Assembly (NCBI GenBank): GCA_025355645.1
Contig: JANXZG010000019.1
Coordinates: 62,001-126,000 of the forward strand
Reading direction: 5' to 3'
From: Gammaproteobacteria bacterium
GTDB taxonomy: Bacteria > Pseudomonadota > Gammaproteobacteria > Steroidobacterales > Steroidobacteraceae
DNA: 64,000 nucleotides
The position numbers were made by a program, and so were the translations under genes. Numbering within the stretch: the first letter of the stretch is position 1; each line of letters begins with the position of its first letter. Under the pieces are notes generated by a model. The model had not been told where the DNA came from. It saw nothing but the letters and a program-made list of their open reading frames with translations, and searched no databases. Of the stretch, positions 7,955 through 17,912 are shown one piece after another.

Positions 7955-8414
7955 GCATTCCCCGATAAACCATGTAGACGTCCGAGCGGTCGTAGTGAAC
8001 CGGTCCGGGCGGCCGCGCGGCGTGCACGAAGCCCGCCGATTCGTATAGCGTGAGTGCCGGCGTCAGGGTGCTGCTGCTCTCGAGAAAAAGCTCGCCCCCG
8101 CCGGTGGCAGCAAACGCCTCGATTACGGCGCTGAGTAGCAAACGGGAAATGCCCTGGCGTTGGCAGGCCGGTGTCACCGCCATTTTCGACAGCTCGTAAC
8201 GGCGCGCATCGCTCTTGATCAGCGCCGCGGTGCCGACAATGCGCGCCTGTGTGCGTGCCAGGAAAATCGCACCGCCATTGGAGATGATCAGGTCGGGGCG
8301 GCCGAGCACTTCCTCGTCGATGGGTTCGACCAGAAAATACTTTCGCAGCCACTCAAGGTTAAGGTCCTTGAAGTCCGAGGCGTAGCGGGCCTCGAACGGC
8401 ACTATTTCGATCAC
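7947..8414 (-). CDS. GNAT family N-acetyltransferase
   Basis: 155 residues covering a single GNAT fold. The acetyl-CoA pyrophosphate-binding motif A is seen as MAVTPACQRQGISRLLL (V-x-P-x-x-Q-x-x-G-I/L), preceded by the beta strand YELSKMAV and followed by the C-terminal YESAGF motif. It transfers an acetyl group from acetyl-CoA to an unidentified amine. Overlap of its end with the start of the PGA-hydrolase-like gene suggests coupled translation. Upstream is the SPFH gene on the same strand with a six-base gap, so all may be read together. Confidence 0.85.
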   Translation of the reverse strand: MIEIVPFEARYASDFKDLNLEWLRKYFLVEPIDEEVLGRPDLIISNGGAIFLARTQARIVGTAALIKSDARRYELSKMAVTPACQRQGISRLLLSAVIEAFAATGGGELFLESSSTLTPALTLYESAGFVHAARPPGPVHYDRSDVYMVYRGMHA

Positions 8415-8420
8415 CGGCGC

Positions 8421-9380
8421 TTATTTTATAGCCGGGGGCGCCGCTGCGGGCGGCGGCACATTGGGGACCTTGCGCGCGATGCTAGTTGCCATCGTGACGA
8501 TGGAGGCAAGATCGGTGAGGTTCGCCGGCACGATCAGAGTCGTGCCTGCCTGCGCCAGGTTGCCGAACTGCTTAACGTATTCCTCGCCAATGCGCAGCTG
8601 CATCGCCTCGATGCCGCCACGATCTGACAAGGCGATGCCGACCTGTCGCAGTCCCTCGGCAGTGGCGCTGGCCACCGCGAGGATCGCGGCAGCCTGCCCC
8701 TCCGCCTCATTGATCTGGCGCTGCTTGTTGGCCTCTGATTGCTTGATGACGCGCTGCTTGTCGCCTTCCGCCGCATTGATCTTCGCGTCGCGTTCACCTT
8801 CGGAGGCCAGGATGACCGCGCGCTTTTCGCGCTCTGCACGCATCTGCTTTTCCATCGCCTGCAGGATGTCCCGCGGCGGCGTGATGTTCTTGATCTCGTA
8901 GCGCAGCACCTTGACGCCCCAGGGCGCCGATGCCTTGTCGAGTTCGCTGACCACGTTGGAATTGATTGTGCCGCGCGCCTCGAAGGTGCGATCCAGCTCG
9001 ATCTTGCCGATTTCGCTGCGCAACGTCGTTTGCGCGAGCTGCATGATCGCAAAGCCGTAATTGGTGATCCCGTAGGAGGCCAGGTGCGGATCAAGCACCT
9101 GCATGTACAAGATGCCATCGACCGCGACTTGCACGTTGTCGCGCGTGATGCAGACCTGCTCGGCGATATCCAGCGCGATCTCCTTCAGGCTGTGCCGGTA
9201 GGCGATCCGCTCGAAGAACGGCAGCAGGATATGGAATCCTGCCAGCAGCGTGCGGCTGTACTTGCCGAGGTATTCGATGACGTATGCGCTTTGCTGCGGC
9301 ACCACGGTCGCGGTCTTCGCGACCATGATCACGACGATCAACGTGATCGCGATGAATACGTAGCTGAGGGAGAATTCCAT
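8421..9380 (-). CDS. qmcA: SPFH/band 7 membrane protein (paraslipin, QmcA-like)
   Basis: 319 residues. One N-terminal transmembrane helix (YVFIAITLIVVIMVAKTA) followed by an SPFH domain (VVPQQSAYVIEYLGKYSRTL) and an Ala/Glu/Lys-rich coiled-coil region with repeated ASEGERDAKINAAEGDKQ-like heptads. These proteins oligomerise in lipid microdomains and scaffold membrane proteins or modulate membrane proteases. The following upstream gene is the NfeD partner, the standard SPFH/NfeD pairing found in E. coli as qmcA-ybbJ. A proline/alanine-rich tail ends the protein. Confidence 0.9.
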   Translation of the reverse strand: MEFSLSYVFIAITLIVVIMVAKTATVVPQQSAYVIEYLGKYSRTLLAGFHILLPFFERIAYRHSLKEIALDIAEQVCITRDNVQVAVDGILYMQVLDPHLASYGITNYGFAIMQLAQTTLRSEIGKIELDRTFEARGTINSNVVSELDKASAPWGVKVLRYEIKNITPPRDILQAMEKQMRAEREKRAVILASEGERDAKINAAEGDKQRVIKQSEANKQRQINEAEGQAAAILAVASATAEGLRQVGIALSDRGGIEAMQLRIGEEYVKQFGNLAQAGTTLIVPANLTDLASIVTMATSIARKVPNVPPPAAAPPAIK

Positions 9381-9401
9381 GGCGACTCCAGATTTCGCGA
9401 A

Positions 9402-9836
9402 TTATGGCGTGCCGTGCAGCACGAGCGTGAGGCCGTCGACGCGCACGATGTGCGCACGGCTGCCGGCGGCAATCGGCACATCGCCACCATTGACGGCACT
9501 CCAGGAACTGCCGCGGTATTCCATGCGGCAGGTGCCGCCGGGTGCCAGATCCTGCGGCACGACCAGCGTCTCGCCGGCAGGGCCCGTCCGCATCAGCGGC
9601 AGCTTCGGGCGTATGCGCTCATAGACCCGGCGCCGGAACGTCACCATCGAGGTGATCGCGAGCAGCGAAAAAACCAGCCATTGCAGCCATACCGGCAGGT
9701 CCGGCAGCAGCAGGCTCGCTACACCCACGACCAGTGCGGTAGCACCGAGCAGCACTAGGTAGAACTGGGCATCGACGAACGCGAGTTCTGCGCCCAGCAG
9801 AATGGCGCCCCCTGCCACCCACGCCCACCATTGCAT
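9402..9836 (-). CDS. NfeD family membrane protein, partner of the SPFH protein
   Basis: 144 residues with three hydrophobic segments in the N-terminal half (WWAWVAGGAILLGAELAF, the segment around YLVLLGATALVVGVASLL, and LQWLVFSLLAITSMV) and a C-terminal OB-fold-like soluble domain (GPAGETLVVPQDLAPGGTCR ... GSRAHIVRVDGLTLVL). This is the short NfeD1b type that accompanies paraslipins, and its gene is directly upstream of the SPFH gene on the same strand, 21 bases away. It probably helps assemble or regulate the SPFH complex. E. coli equivalent is YbbJ. Confidence 0.87.
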   Translation of the reverse strand: MQWWAWVAGGAILLGAELAFVDAQFYLVLLGATALVVGVASLLLPDLPVWLQWLVFSLLAITSMVTFRRRVYERIRPKLPLMRTGPAGETLVVPQDLAPGGTCRMEYRGSSWSAVNGGDVPIAAGSRAHIVRVDGLTLVLHGTP

Positions 9837-9837
9837 G

Positions 9838-11327
<1,490 letters not shown>

Positions 11328-11331
<4 letters not shown>

Positions 11332-11657
11332 AGGTTGCTGTCCAGGAAATGGGCCAACTGCGACTTGGTGACTGCCCCGACCTTCTGGGCCTCTACGGTG
11401 CCGTTCTTGAACAGAATCAGCGTCGGTATGCCACGGATATTGAATTTCGGCGGAGTCGCGGGATTCTCGTCGATGTTGAGCTTGGCGATACGGATCTTGT
11501 CCTTGTACTGCTCGGCGATCTCATCGAGGATCGGCGCAATCATCTTGCAAGGGCCGCACCATTCCGCCCAGAAATCCAGCAGTACGGGTCGATCGGACTT
11601 CAGCACGTCGGTGTCGAACGTGGCATCGCTGGTATGGACAATACTTGAATTACTCAC
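11328..11657 (-). CDS. trxA: Thioredoxin 1
   Basis: 109-residue thioredoxin, a cytoplasmic disulfide reductase. The active site is WAEWCGPCK with Cys34 and Cys37; the cis-Pro loop is seen as GIPTLILF. Length and motifs match E. coli TrxA. Start is GTG 11657, preceded by AGGAGG about ten bases upstream. Its stop overlaps the putative GTG start of rho (GTGA), making trxA-rho an operon; the same gene pair is adjacent in many gammaproteobacteria. It is divergent from the rhlB-type helicase, with a 254-base intergenic region holding both promoters. Confidence 0.96.
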
Positions 11658-11911
11658 TGCGGGCGCTCCTCCTATGGGAGTTGTCGGGGGGATAAAATAG
11701 GGATGGATATGGTGAAAAGAAGGGCTTTGGGGCCGCGCGAAGTGACGATGGGCGGCCGTTCGGGCACAATACAGCGGCTTTAGCGGTGTTGAATACCTTA
11801 CAAGGGTACCGATGATACGGTTGAGGGGAGCGGATAGACCAGCTCCGGATTGGCTGTATTGTGAACCGGCACCCGACCATTTTGCAAGTGCATGCTTTGC
11901 CCAAAGAGAAA
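11658..11911. promoter_or_regulatory. Divergent promoter region between trxA-rho and rhlB
   Basis: About 250 bases without an obvious gene separating two divergent transcription units. It contains the AGGAGG ribosome binding site for trxA on the minus strand (near 11670) and AAAGAG just before the rhlB ATG on the plus strand. The same divergent arrangement occurs in E. coli (rhlB versus trxA-rho). I could not pick out convincing -35/-10 boxes by eye. Confidence 0.5.
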
Positions 11912-13294
11912 ATGTCAGACGCCCACCTCAGTCAAATCGCCTTCGACTCCCTTAATTTGCCCGCTTCCCTGAAGCGGGGTATCGCCGAACTAGGCTACAC
12001 GCGCTGCACACCGATCCAGGCACAGACGCTGCCCGAGGCACTGGCCGGGCGCGATATCGCCGGGCAGGCCCAGACGGGCACCGGCAAGACGGCGGCCTTT
12101 CTGGTGGCCCTATTCAATCGACTGCTGATTGAGGCACCCTCCCCGAAGCGTCCACGCAACGCGCCGCGCGCGATCGTGATCGCCCCGACGCGCGAGCTCG
12201 CGGTGCAGATTCACTCCGACGCGCTCGGAATCGGCAAGTATACGGAGCTGAAGCTTGCCATCGTGTTTGGTGGTGTCGATTACGAAAAACAGCGCCGCAT
12301 CCTCGAGGAAGGCGTCGATGTCCTGATCGGCACACCCGGGCGCATCATCGATTACTTCAAGCAGCACGTCTTCGACCTGCGCCACATCCAGGTTGCCGTC
12401 ATGGACGAGGCGGACCGGATGTTCGATCTCGGCTTCATCAAGGACATCCGCTTTATCCTGCGGCGCCTGCCTGATCCGACCCTGCGCCTGAACATGATGT
12501 TTTCAGCGACGCTGTCCTATCGGGTGCTCGAACTCGCCTACGAGCACATGAACAACCCGCTCCTGATCCGGATCGAGCCTGACAAGATGACGGTCGACCT
12601 GGTGCGACAGATACTGTATTTCCCGTCCAGCGAGGAGAAAATGCCGCTGCTGGTGGGATTGCTGCGGCGCATCGATGCGCGCCGGACCATGGTGTTCGTC
12701 AATACCCGGCGGGTCGCTGAACTGCTGGAGCGCACGCTGACGGCCAATGGCTTCGTGGCGCAGGCGCTGTCGGGCGACGTGCCGCAGACGAAGCGGCTCA
12801 AGATGATGCGCGATTTTCACAACGGCGACGTCGCCGTGCTGATTGCGACCGATGTCGCCTCGCGGGGCCTGCACATACCCGATGTCAGCCACGTCTTCAA
12901 TTATGATCTGCCGAATGATTGCGAAGATTACGTGCACCGGATCGGCCGCACTGCCCGCGCGGGCGCAGATGGCGATGCGATCAGCTTCGGCTGCGAAGAA
13001 TATGCGATCGGGCTGCCCGACATCGAGCGCTATCTCGGGCACCAGATCCCGCGGGCGAGCATTGAAGCCCAGGACCTTGCACCCGTCATACCACCGCCCG
13101 CGGCCGAGTGGCGCGAGCGCGCGCCGCGCCATCCATCCTCGCGCGGCGGCGGGCGCCCCGGAGCTCCGCGTCCGGGCGGAGGGCGCGGCGGCTCGGGTGG
13201 CGGCAAACCGAGTCAAACGGGTCGCAGGCAGGGCCAGGGTAGTGGTAGCAGATCCGGCGGCGGTGGCCGCAGCGGCAGCAAGCCGAGCCGCTAG
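11912..13294 (+). CDS. rhlB: DEAD-box ATP-dependent RNA helicase RhlB-like, with RG-rich tail
   Basis: 460 residues from ATG 11912 (AAAGAG upstream; a longer frame from 11861 is less likely because the N-terminus [16 protein letters not shown] aligns with E. coli RhlB). All DEAD-box motifs are present: Q motif CTPIQAQTL, motif I AQTGTGKT, Ia PTRELA, II DEAD, III SAT, and [12 protein letters not shown]. RhlB unwinds RNA, in E. coli as part of the RNA degradosome. The last 60 or so residues are low-complexity Gly/Arg/Ser, with repeated RGG and GGG patches. Its divergent position next to trxA-rho supports the RhlB assignment over other DEAD-box paralogues. Confidence 0.9.
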   Translation: MSDAHLSQIAFDSLNLPASLKRGIAELGYTRCTPIQAQTLPEALAGRDIAGQAQTGTGKTAAFLVALFNRLLIEAPSPKRPRNAPRAIVIAPTRELAVQIHSDALGIGKYTELKLAIVFGGVDYEKQRRILEEGVDVLIGTPGRIIDYFKQHVFDLRHIQVAVMDEADRMFDLGFIKDIRFILRRLPDPTLRLNMMFSATLSYRVLELAYEHMNNPLLIRIEPDKMTVDLVRQILYFPSSEEKMPLLVGLLRRIDARRTMVFVNTRRVAELLERTLTANGFVAQALSGDVPQTKRLKMMRDFHNGDVAVLIATDVASRGLHIPDVSHVFNYDLPNDCEDYVHRIGRTARAGADGDAISFGCEEYAIGLPDIERYLGHQIPRASIEAQDLAPVIPPPAAEWRERAPRHPSSRGGGRPGAPRPGGGRGGSGGGKPSQTGRRQGQGSGSRSGGGGRSGSKPSR

Positions 13295-13306
13295 CGCCCG
13301 AACTGC

Positions 13307-13969
13307 TTAGAGCAGGTCGCCGATTCGGTCGATTGCGGCAAAATCGCCCGTATCCCTTGCGGGCCGCCCGCTATCGGGGCAGCGCACGGCGCGCAGCCAG
13401 GCGATGCCGAAACTGCGGGCCGATTCCAACACCGCGACATTGTCGTCAACGAACAGCGTGCGCCCCGGTACGAACGGCTCCTGAATTTGCAGCCGCGCCC
13501 AGAAAGCCGGATCCTCCTTGGGCATCGAAAACGGGTGCGCCGAGTAGCTCGCGTCCAAGTGCTGAGCGAGGCCGGTGTGCGCAACCTTGATCGCGAGCGT
13601 CTCGGGATGCGCATTGGTGATCAGTACGCGCCGCTTGCCGCTATGCTTCAGCCTCGACAGGAAATCCAGGGCGCCGGGCAGGTAGCGCACGCGCGCGCTG
13701 GCGTCCCGCTTAATGGCGCCGATGTCCATGCCGAGCTCGCGCGACCAGTGGTCGATGCAATACCAGTCGATGGTACCGGTCACGGCGCTGAACTTCCCGC
13801 CCAGCAGCGAGCGGGCCTCCTCCGGCGCCATCGAATGGCGCGCCGCATAAAGCTTGGGAATGTGCTCCTGCCAGAACCAGTTGTCGAAGCGCAGGTCGAG
13901 CAGCGTGCCGTCCATGTCGAGTAACACGGTGTCGATGACAGACCAATCGACCGCAGCGGCCGTATTCAT
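13307..13969 (-). CDS. yrfG: HAD-superfamily GMP/IMP nucleotidase (YrfG-like)
   Basis: 220 residues, HAD superfamily class IA. Motif I is LLDMDGTLLDL with the nucleophile Asp and general acid Asp; motif II TNAH; motif III/IV LFVDDN. The sequence following motif I (RFDNWFWQEHIPKLYA) is distinctive of the YrfG group, which in E. coli dephosphorylates GMP and IMP. It converges on rhlB with a 12-base gap, and no terminator was recognised in that gap. Length agrees with YrfG (222 aa). Confidence 0.88.
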   Translation of the reverse strand: MNTAAAVDWSVIDTVLLDMDGTLLDLRFDNWFWQEHIPKLYAARHSMAPEEARSLLGGKFSAVTGTIDWYCIDHWSRELGMDIGAIKRDASARVRYLPGALDFLSRLKHSGKRRVLITNAHPETLAIKVAHTGLAQHLDASYSAHPFSMPKEDPAFWARLQIQEPFVPGRTLFVDDNVAVLESARSFGIAWLRAVRCPDSGRPARDTGDFAAIDRIGDLL

Positions 13970-13996
13970 CTGCGCATGATAACAAGCCCCTTCGTG

Positions 13997-14344
13997 CTAG
14001 GCGTGGCCGATCGGCTCGCACAGCTCCAGCGTGGCATCGAGCAGCGTCGGGATGTCGAACACCACTTCATCAGCCGCAACCTTCAGCGTCGCCACGCCCG
14101 CCGCCGCCACCAATGCTGCGGGCACCTGGATCTGGTCGCGCCGCTGCGACCAGGTCCAGCTGCTGACACGCTCGTCACGAAGCGCGCGGTTCAGGGCGTC
14201 CCAGCGCAGCTGCGCTGCGCCGACCACAAACTCCTCGCCGCCCAGAAAGCGCTCATTCAGCATCTTGGCCTGCACGAAGCGGACCATGTCCGCCGGATCG
14301 ACCTGCACTGTCATGAAAGGCTGCAAATCCTTCTGCATGTCCAT
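13997..14344 (-). CDS. Conserved hypothetical protein
   Basis: About 115 residues from ATG 14344 (in-frame Met codons further upstream to 14380 and 14422 are alternatives). Mixed composition with no signal peptide or transmembrane segment; motif-like stretches are FLGGEEFVVGAAQLRWDALN and an acidic C-terminus. No family recognised and no function proposed. It is probably a soluble cytoplasmic protein. It lies just upstream of yrfG on the same strand and is divergent from the DUF3301/PHP operon. Confidence 0.5.
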   Translation of the reverse strand: MDMQKDLQPFMTVQVDPADMVRFVQAKMLNERFLGGEEFVVGAAQLRWDALNRALRDERVSSWTWSQRRDQIQVPAALVAAAGVATLKVAADEVVFDIPTLLDATLELCEPIGHA

Positions 14345-14452
14345 ACTCCGATTATCTCCATAGCTGACTAGATGGGGCATCATTTCCCAATATCCAGTGC
14401 GCCCGCACCGCCTGCCACCCAAATGTGCCCCGGTAGCGGTAAGCTTTGGCCG

Positions 14453-14773
14453 ATGAGCTCGGACCTTCTGCTCCTGATTTTCTCGGCCGGCGGACTCGCC
14501 CTCGGCTACCGGCTGTGGCAGTCGGCCATGGATGCGCGGGAGATGGCGATGCGCATTGCGCGGGAAACTTGCTCGCGGGCCGTCGTGCAGTTGTTGGATG
14601 AGACGGTCGCCTTCACGGGGCTTCGCTTGGCGCGCGATGCCGGGGGGACGCGGCGGATTCTACGCACCTATACGTTCGACTACACCCGCGATGGCTTCGC
14701 GCGGGCCAGCGGATTCATCATCCTATGCGGCGCACGCATCGAGGCGGTGGGCCTGGCCGAAGATCTGCAATGA
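14453..14773 (+). CDS. DUF3301 family membrane-anchored protein
   Basis: 106 residues from ATG 14453. One N-terminal membrane segment (LLLLIFSAGGLALGYRLW) followed by AREMAMRIARETC and a C-terminal beta-rich domain with VQLLDETVAF and LRRTYTFDY-like strands, the usual DUF3301 pattern. Function unknown. The last four bases (ATGA) overlap the start of the PHP exonuclease gene, so the two proteins are translationally coupled. Longer in-frame starts to 14372 would read into the divergent gene. Confidence 0.78.
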   Translation: MSSDLLLLIFSAGGLALGYRLWQSAMDAREMAMRIARETCSRAVVQLLDETVAFTGLRLARDAGGTRRILRTYTFDYTRDGFARASGFIILCGARIEAVGLAEDLQ

Positions 14774-15612
14774 CTCAGCAGCTGAATATCGACCTGCACA
14801 CCCACTCGCGTTGTTCCGACGGCGCACTGGCGCCGGCGGCACTGGTCGAACGGGCCGCAGCCGCGGGGGTGCAGGTACTCGCGCTGACGGACCACGACTC
14901 CACCGCCGGGCTCGATGATGCTTCGCGCCGTGCCGGCGAATCCGGTGTGCAACTGGTCCCTGGTGTTGAAATCTCCTCCGCGTGGCGGGCGCAATCAATC
15001 CATGTCCTGGGCCTGTGGATCGATCCAGCGAACCAGGCGCTGCGCGTGGCGCTTGCAGGCCAATCAACGCGGCGCAATGTGCGCATGCGCGAGATCTGCG
15101 CGCACCTGACAGGGCTTGGACTGCCAGGCGCGGCGTTGCTGGCCATCGTTGAGGCCCAGCCCGGAGTTGCCACCCGTGCTCACCTGGCTGCAGCCATGGT
15201 CGCCGGCGGCCATGCCCGCTCGGTCGATGATGTGTTTCGAAAATACCTCGGCCGCGGCAAGCCGGCGCGAATTGCGGCGAACTGGCCCGGCATCACCGAG
15301 GTGGTCGGGTGGATCGTGGCGGCGGGCGGCGTGGCGGCGCTCGCGCATCCGGCGCGCTACAAGCTCTCGGCCAGCGGCCGGCGCCAACTGCTGGCCGACT
15401 TCGCGGCGGCCGGAGGCAGCGCGCTCGAAGTCGTCAGCGGCGCAAATGCGGCGCACAATATCGAAGCTTGTGCGCGGTGGGCGGCCAGCTTCGGGTTGCG
15501 CGGCTCAGTCGGGTCGGATTTCCATGACCCGCAATTGTCTTGGAATCCGCTCGGCCGGTTAGCTAAGCTACCGGAGGGTGTCACTCCCGTGTGGCGCGAT
15601 CGCCTTGTCTAA
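14770..15612 (+). CDS. rnm: PHP-domain 5'-3' exoribonuclease (RNase AM/YciV type)
   Basis: 280 residues from ATG 14770. PHP phosphoesterase domain with the metal-binding motifs in order: DLHTHSRCSDG, LTDHDSTAG, PGVEISS, HPARYKLS and GSDFHDPQLSW. Homologues such as E. coli YciV (RNase AM) are 5' to 3' exonucleases that trim 5S, 16S and 23S rRNA ends and also hydrolyse 3',5'-bisphosphonucleotides. Start coincides with the ATGA overlap with the DUF3301 gene. All PHP ligands I can identify are intact. Confidence 0.9.
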   Translation: MTQQLNIDLHTHSRCSDGALAPAALVERAAAAGVQVLALTDHDSTAGLDDASRRAGESGVQLVPGVEISSAWRAQSIHVLGLWIDPANQALRVALAGQSTRRNVRMREICAHLTGLGLPGAALLAIVEAQPGVATRAHLAAAMVAGGHARSVDDVFRKYLGRGKPARIAANWPGITEVVGWIVAAGGVAALAHPARYKLSASGRRQLLADFAAAGGSALEVVSGANAAHNIEACARWAASFGLRGSVGSDFHDPQLSWNPLGRLAKLPEGVTPVWRDRLV

Positions 15613-15633
15613 TGCCATGCGAGCTGCTATCAA

Positions 15634-15858
15634 GTGAGCGACGAAGAAAGCAACGTCAACACCGAGTTGTTCAAGAATATTGAACGACTACGCCAGCTGC
15701 GCATCGAGCATCGCGACCTCGACGACGTCATTTCCCGCCTGTCCATGGACTTCAATGTCGATGAGATCCAGATGAAGCGGCTCAAAAAACGTAAACTGCT
15801 GCTGAAAGATCAAATCACGCGCCTCGAAAGCAAACTGATCCCGGACCTCAATGCATGA
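15634..15858 (+). CDS. Small coiled-coil protein, YdcH/DUF465 family
   Basis: 74 residues from GTG 15634. Charged, all-helical sequence with a heptad pattern: RLRQLRIEHRDLDDVISRL and then QMKRLKKRKLLLKDQITRLE. The basic KRLKKRKLLLKD segment is the signature of the YdcH/DUF465 family. Function is unknown for the family. It overlaps the start of the MscS gene by four bases (ATGA), suggesting coupled translation, and follows the PHP gene by 21 bases on the same strand. Confidence 0.82.
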   Translation: MSDEESNVNTELFKNIERLRQLRIEHRDLDDVISRLSMDFNVDEIQMKRLKKRKLLLKDQITRLESKLIPDLNA

Positions 15859-17171
15859 ATAATGACCTCCAGACTGTGCGGAATTTCATCGAGTTCCTGG
15901 GAACGGTGCCGATGCTAAACCTGCTGGGCCTGGGCCTCGCTTGCGTGCTTGCCGCCACCATGACCAGCGCCCTGATGCGCCGGCGCCGCGCTCAGGCTGG
16001 CATGGTCTGCCCGACCGCACTGACCTTAAGCTACCTGCTATCGGAGGGCCTGGTAGCGGTTGCGCCACCGCTGGTGGCGCTGCTGGTGGCGCTCCTCGGC
16101 CGCGCGCTTCTGCAGGGCATGCACAGCGATGCCAGCGTTGTAAATAGCGCAATACCCATGCTCGCCATGTATACGGCGGTGCGCATCGGCGTATTCCTGT
16201 TCGCGGCGACGCTGGGTGACCGCTCGTGGCTGGTGAACTGGGAGGTCAAGATCACGGTGCTGATCTGGCTCACGCTGGCGGCCGAATACTACGGCTGGCT
16301 GGACCAGATCATCGCGGCGCTCGATGCCGTGGGCGTCGCAGCTGGCAAGAACCGCATATCGCTGTGGTCAGTCATGAAAATGCTGTTCACGCTGACGTTG
16401 TTCGTGCTGGCGGCGGTGTGGGCCAGCCGCTGGCTGCAGCGCCGATTGAAGAACATCGTGAATCTGGCGCCATCGACGCGTATCGGCATCGCGAAATTCA
16501 CCAATGCCTTTCTGATCGGGCTGTCGCTGTTCCTGGGCCTCGATGCGGCCGGCGTGGACCTGACAGCGCTGACCGTGCTGACCGGTGCGATCGGCCTCGG
16601 GCTCGGATTCGGGCTGCAATCGATCGCGGCCAACTTCGTCAGCGGCTTCGTGCTGCTGATGGATCGCTCGATCAAGCCCGGCGATGTGATCAGCCTGTCC
16701 GGGCAGCCCGGCACCAGCACGGAGAGCTTCGGATGGGTGCAGGAAATGCACGGTCGCTACGTCGTGCTGCGCGATCGCGACGGGGTCGAGATGCTGGTTC
16801 CCAACCAGCAGCTGATTTCCAACCCGGTCATCAACTGGAGTTATACGGATCCGCGCGTGCGCCTGAAGCTGCCCGTGCGCATCAGTTACCGGGACGACCC
16901 GGAACTCGCGCTGAAGGTCCTTTTGCAGGCCTGCGCCAACCAGAAGCGCGTGCTCTACGAGCCCGCGCCGGTCTCGCGCCTGATGCATTTCGGCGATAGC
17001 GGCATCGAGCTTGAGCTGCGCTTCTGGATCTCGGATCCGCAGGAGGGCGTCAACAACGTCCGTTCCGAGGTCAATCGGGAAATCTGGCGACTGTTCCGGC
17101 AGAACCAGCTGACCATCCCGATAGCGCAACGCGAAATCCACATGCGCGCCGACCCCGCATCTGACGGCTGA
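15855..17171 (+). CDS. MscS-family mechanosensitive ion channel
   Basis: 438 residues. Several N-terminal transmembrane helices precede the pore helix (ALTVLTGAIGLGLGFGLQ, Gly/Ala-rich as in MscS TM3) and the cytoplasmic vestibule (MDRSIKPGDVI, VVLRDRDGVEMLVPNQQLISNPVINWSY split over the beta and alpha/beta domains). These channels open under membrane tension to release osmolytes during hypo-osmotic shock. Longer than E. coli MscS (286 aa) because of two to three extra N-terminal helices. Start overlaps the DUF465 gene. Confidence 0.9.
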   Translation: MNNDLQTVRNFIEFLGTVPMLNLLGLGLACVLAATMTSALMRRRRAQAGMVCPTALTLSYLLSEGLVAVAPPLVALLVALLGRALLQGMHSDASVVNSAIPMLAMYTAVRIGVFLFAATLGDRSWLVNWEVKITVLIWLTLAAEYYGWLDQIIAALDAVGVAAGKNRISLWSVMKMLFTLTLFVLAAVWASRWLQRRLKNIVNLAPSTRIGIAKFTNAFLIGLSLFLGLDAAGVDLTALTVLTGAIGLGLGFGLQSIAANFVSGFVLLMDRSIKPGDVISLSGQPGTSTESFGWVQEMHGRYVVLRDRDGVEMLVPNQQLISNPVINWSYTDPRVRLKLPVRISYRDDPELALKVLLQACANQKRVLYEPAPVSRLMHFGDSGIELELRFWISDPQEGVNNVRSEVNREIWRLFRQNQLTIPIAQREIHMRADPASDG

Positions 17172-17174
17172 GTC

Positions 17175-17603
17175 ATGGCGGCGGCGCTCCTCATCACACC
17201 GCAGATTGCGATCGGGGAGGAGGAACTCGAGTGGAAGTTCATGCGCTCCTCCGGGCCCGGCGGCCAGAATGTCAACAAGGTGTCGAGCGCCGTGCAGCTG
17301 CGCTTCCTGCTGGCACAGAACCACAGCCTCGCACCCGCAGTCAGGCAGCGGCTGCGGCGGCTCGCGGGCCAGAAATACATTGACGATGGCAGCATCCTGA
17401 TCGCGGCGCGCAGCGAGCGCAGCCAGGAGCAGAACCGGCGGGCGGCGCTCGGCAGGCTCGAGGCACTGATCCGCCTGGCGCTGGTGGAACCGAAGATCCG
17501 CCGCAAAACCAGGCCGAGCCTGGCTTCCAAGGAACGACGCATCGAATCTAAGAAAAAACGCGGCAGTACCAAGCGGGCGCGCCAGGGCGCAGCTTGGGAC
17601 TAA
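17175..17603 (+). CDS. arfB: Alternative ribosome-rescue factor ArfB (peptidyl-tRNA hydrolase)
   Basis: 142 residues. Release-factor-like GGQ domain: SSGPGGQNVNKVSSAVQLRF, with Gly29-Gly30-Gln31, which hydrolyses peptidyl-tRNA on stalled ribosomes. The C-terminal tail is strongly basic (SKERRIESKKKRGSTKRARQ), the ArfB feature that inserts into the empty mRNA channel, and it distinguishes this from RF1/RF2. Length matches E. coli YaeJ (140 aa). The gene follows mscS by three bases. Confidence 0.94.
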   Translation: MAAALLITPQIAIGEEELEWKFMRSSGPGGQNVNKVSSAVQLRFLLAQNHSLAPAVRQRLRRLAGQKYIDDGSILIAARSERSQEQNRRAALGRLEALIRLALVEPKIRRKTRPSLASKERRIESKKKRGSTKRARQGAAWD

Positions 17604-17615
17604 AATGCCGGGGCC

Positions 17616-17834
17616 TTACGGCGCGGCGTCGCCGCGTTCCTGTGCCGCCACGGAATGGCGTGCCCTGGGGCTGCTCTGATCGAGGGTCTTCTGTAAATCG
17701 CGGGCGCGCCGCTCAGTCTGCGTCAGCAAATCGAACACATTCTTTTCCGGCGGCTTCGGTGCCGGCACAGTCGAGGGGGAGCAAGCTGCAAGGCATGCGA
17801 CCAGGGCTAGCGGACAAATGATCCGGACCTTCAT
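17616..17834 (-). CDS. Small predicted lipoprotein
   Basis: 72 residues from ATG 17834. Typical lipoprotein signal peptide: MKVRIICPLALVACLAAC with the lipobox LAAC. The mature part is short, Pro-rich and then charged (DLLTQTERRARDLQKTLDQ), probably a helix. No family recognised. It is divergent from the exported protein at 17913, sharing a short promoter region. Its stop lies 12 bases from the end of arfB, so the two genes converge. Confidence 0.6.
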   Translation of the reverse strand: MKVRIICPLALVACLAACSPSTVPAPKPPEKNVFDLLTQTERRARDLQKTLDQSSPRARHSVAAQERGDAAP

Positions 17835-17912
17835 GGGGCACCTCGTAGCGGCCGGCGAGCGCAGGCCTTGAGTGTACAATCCGCACGCGTCGCCGTCATC
17901 CGGGGTCCCTGC

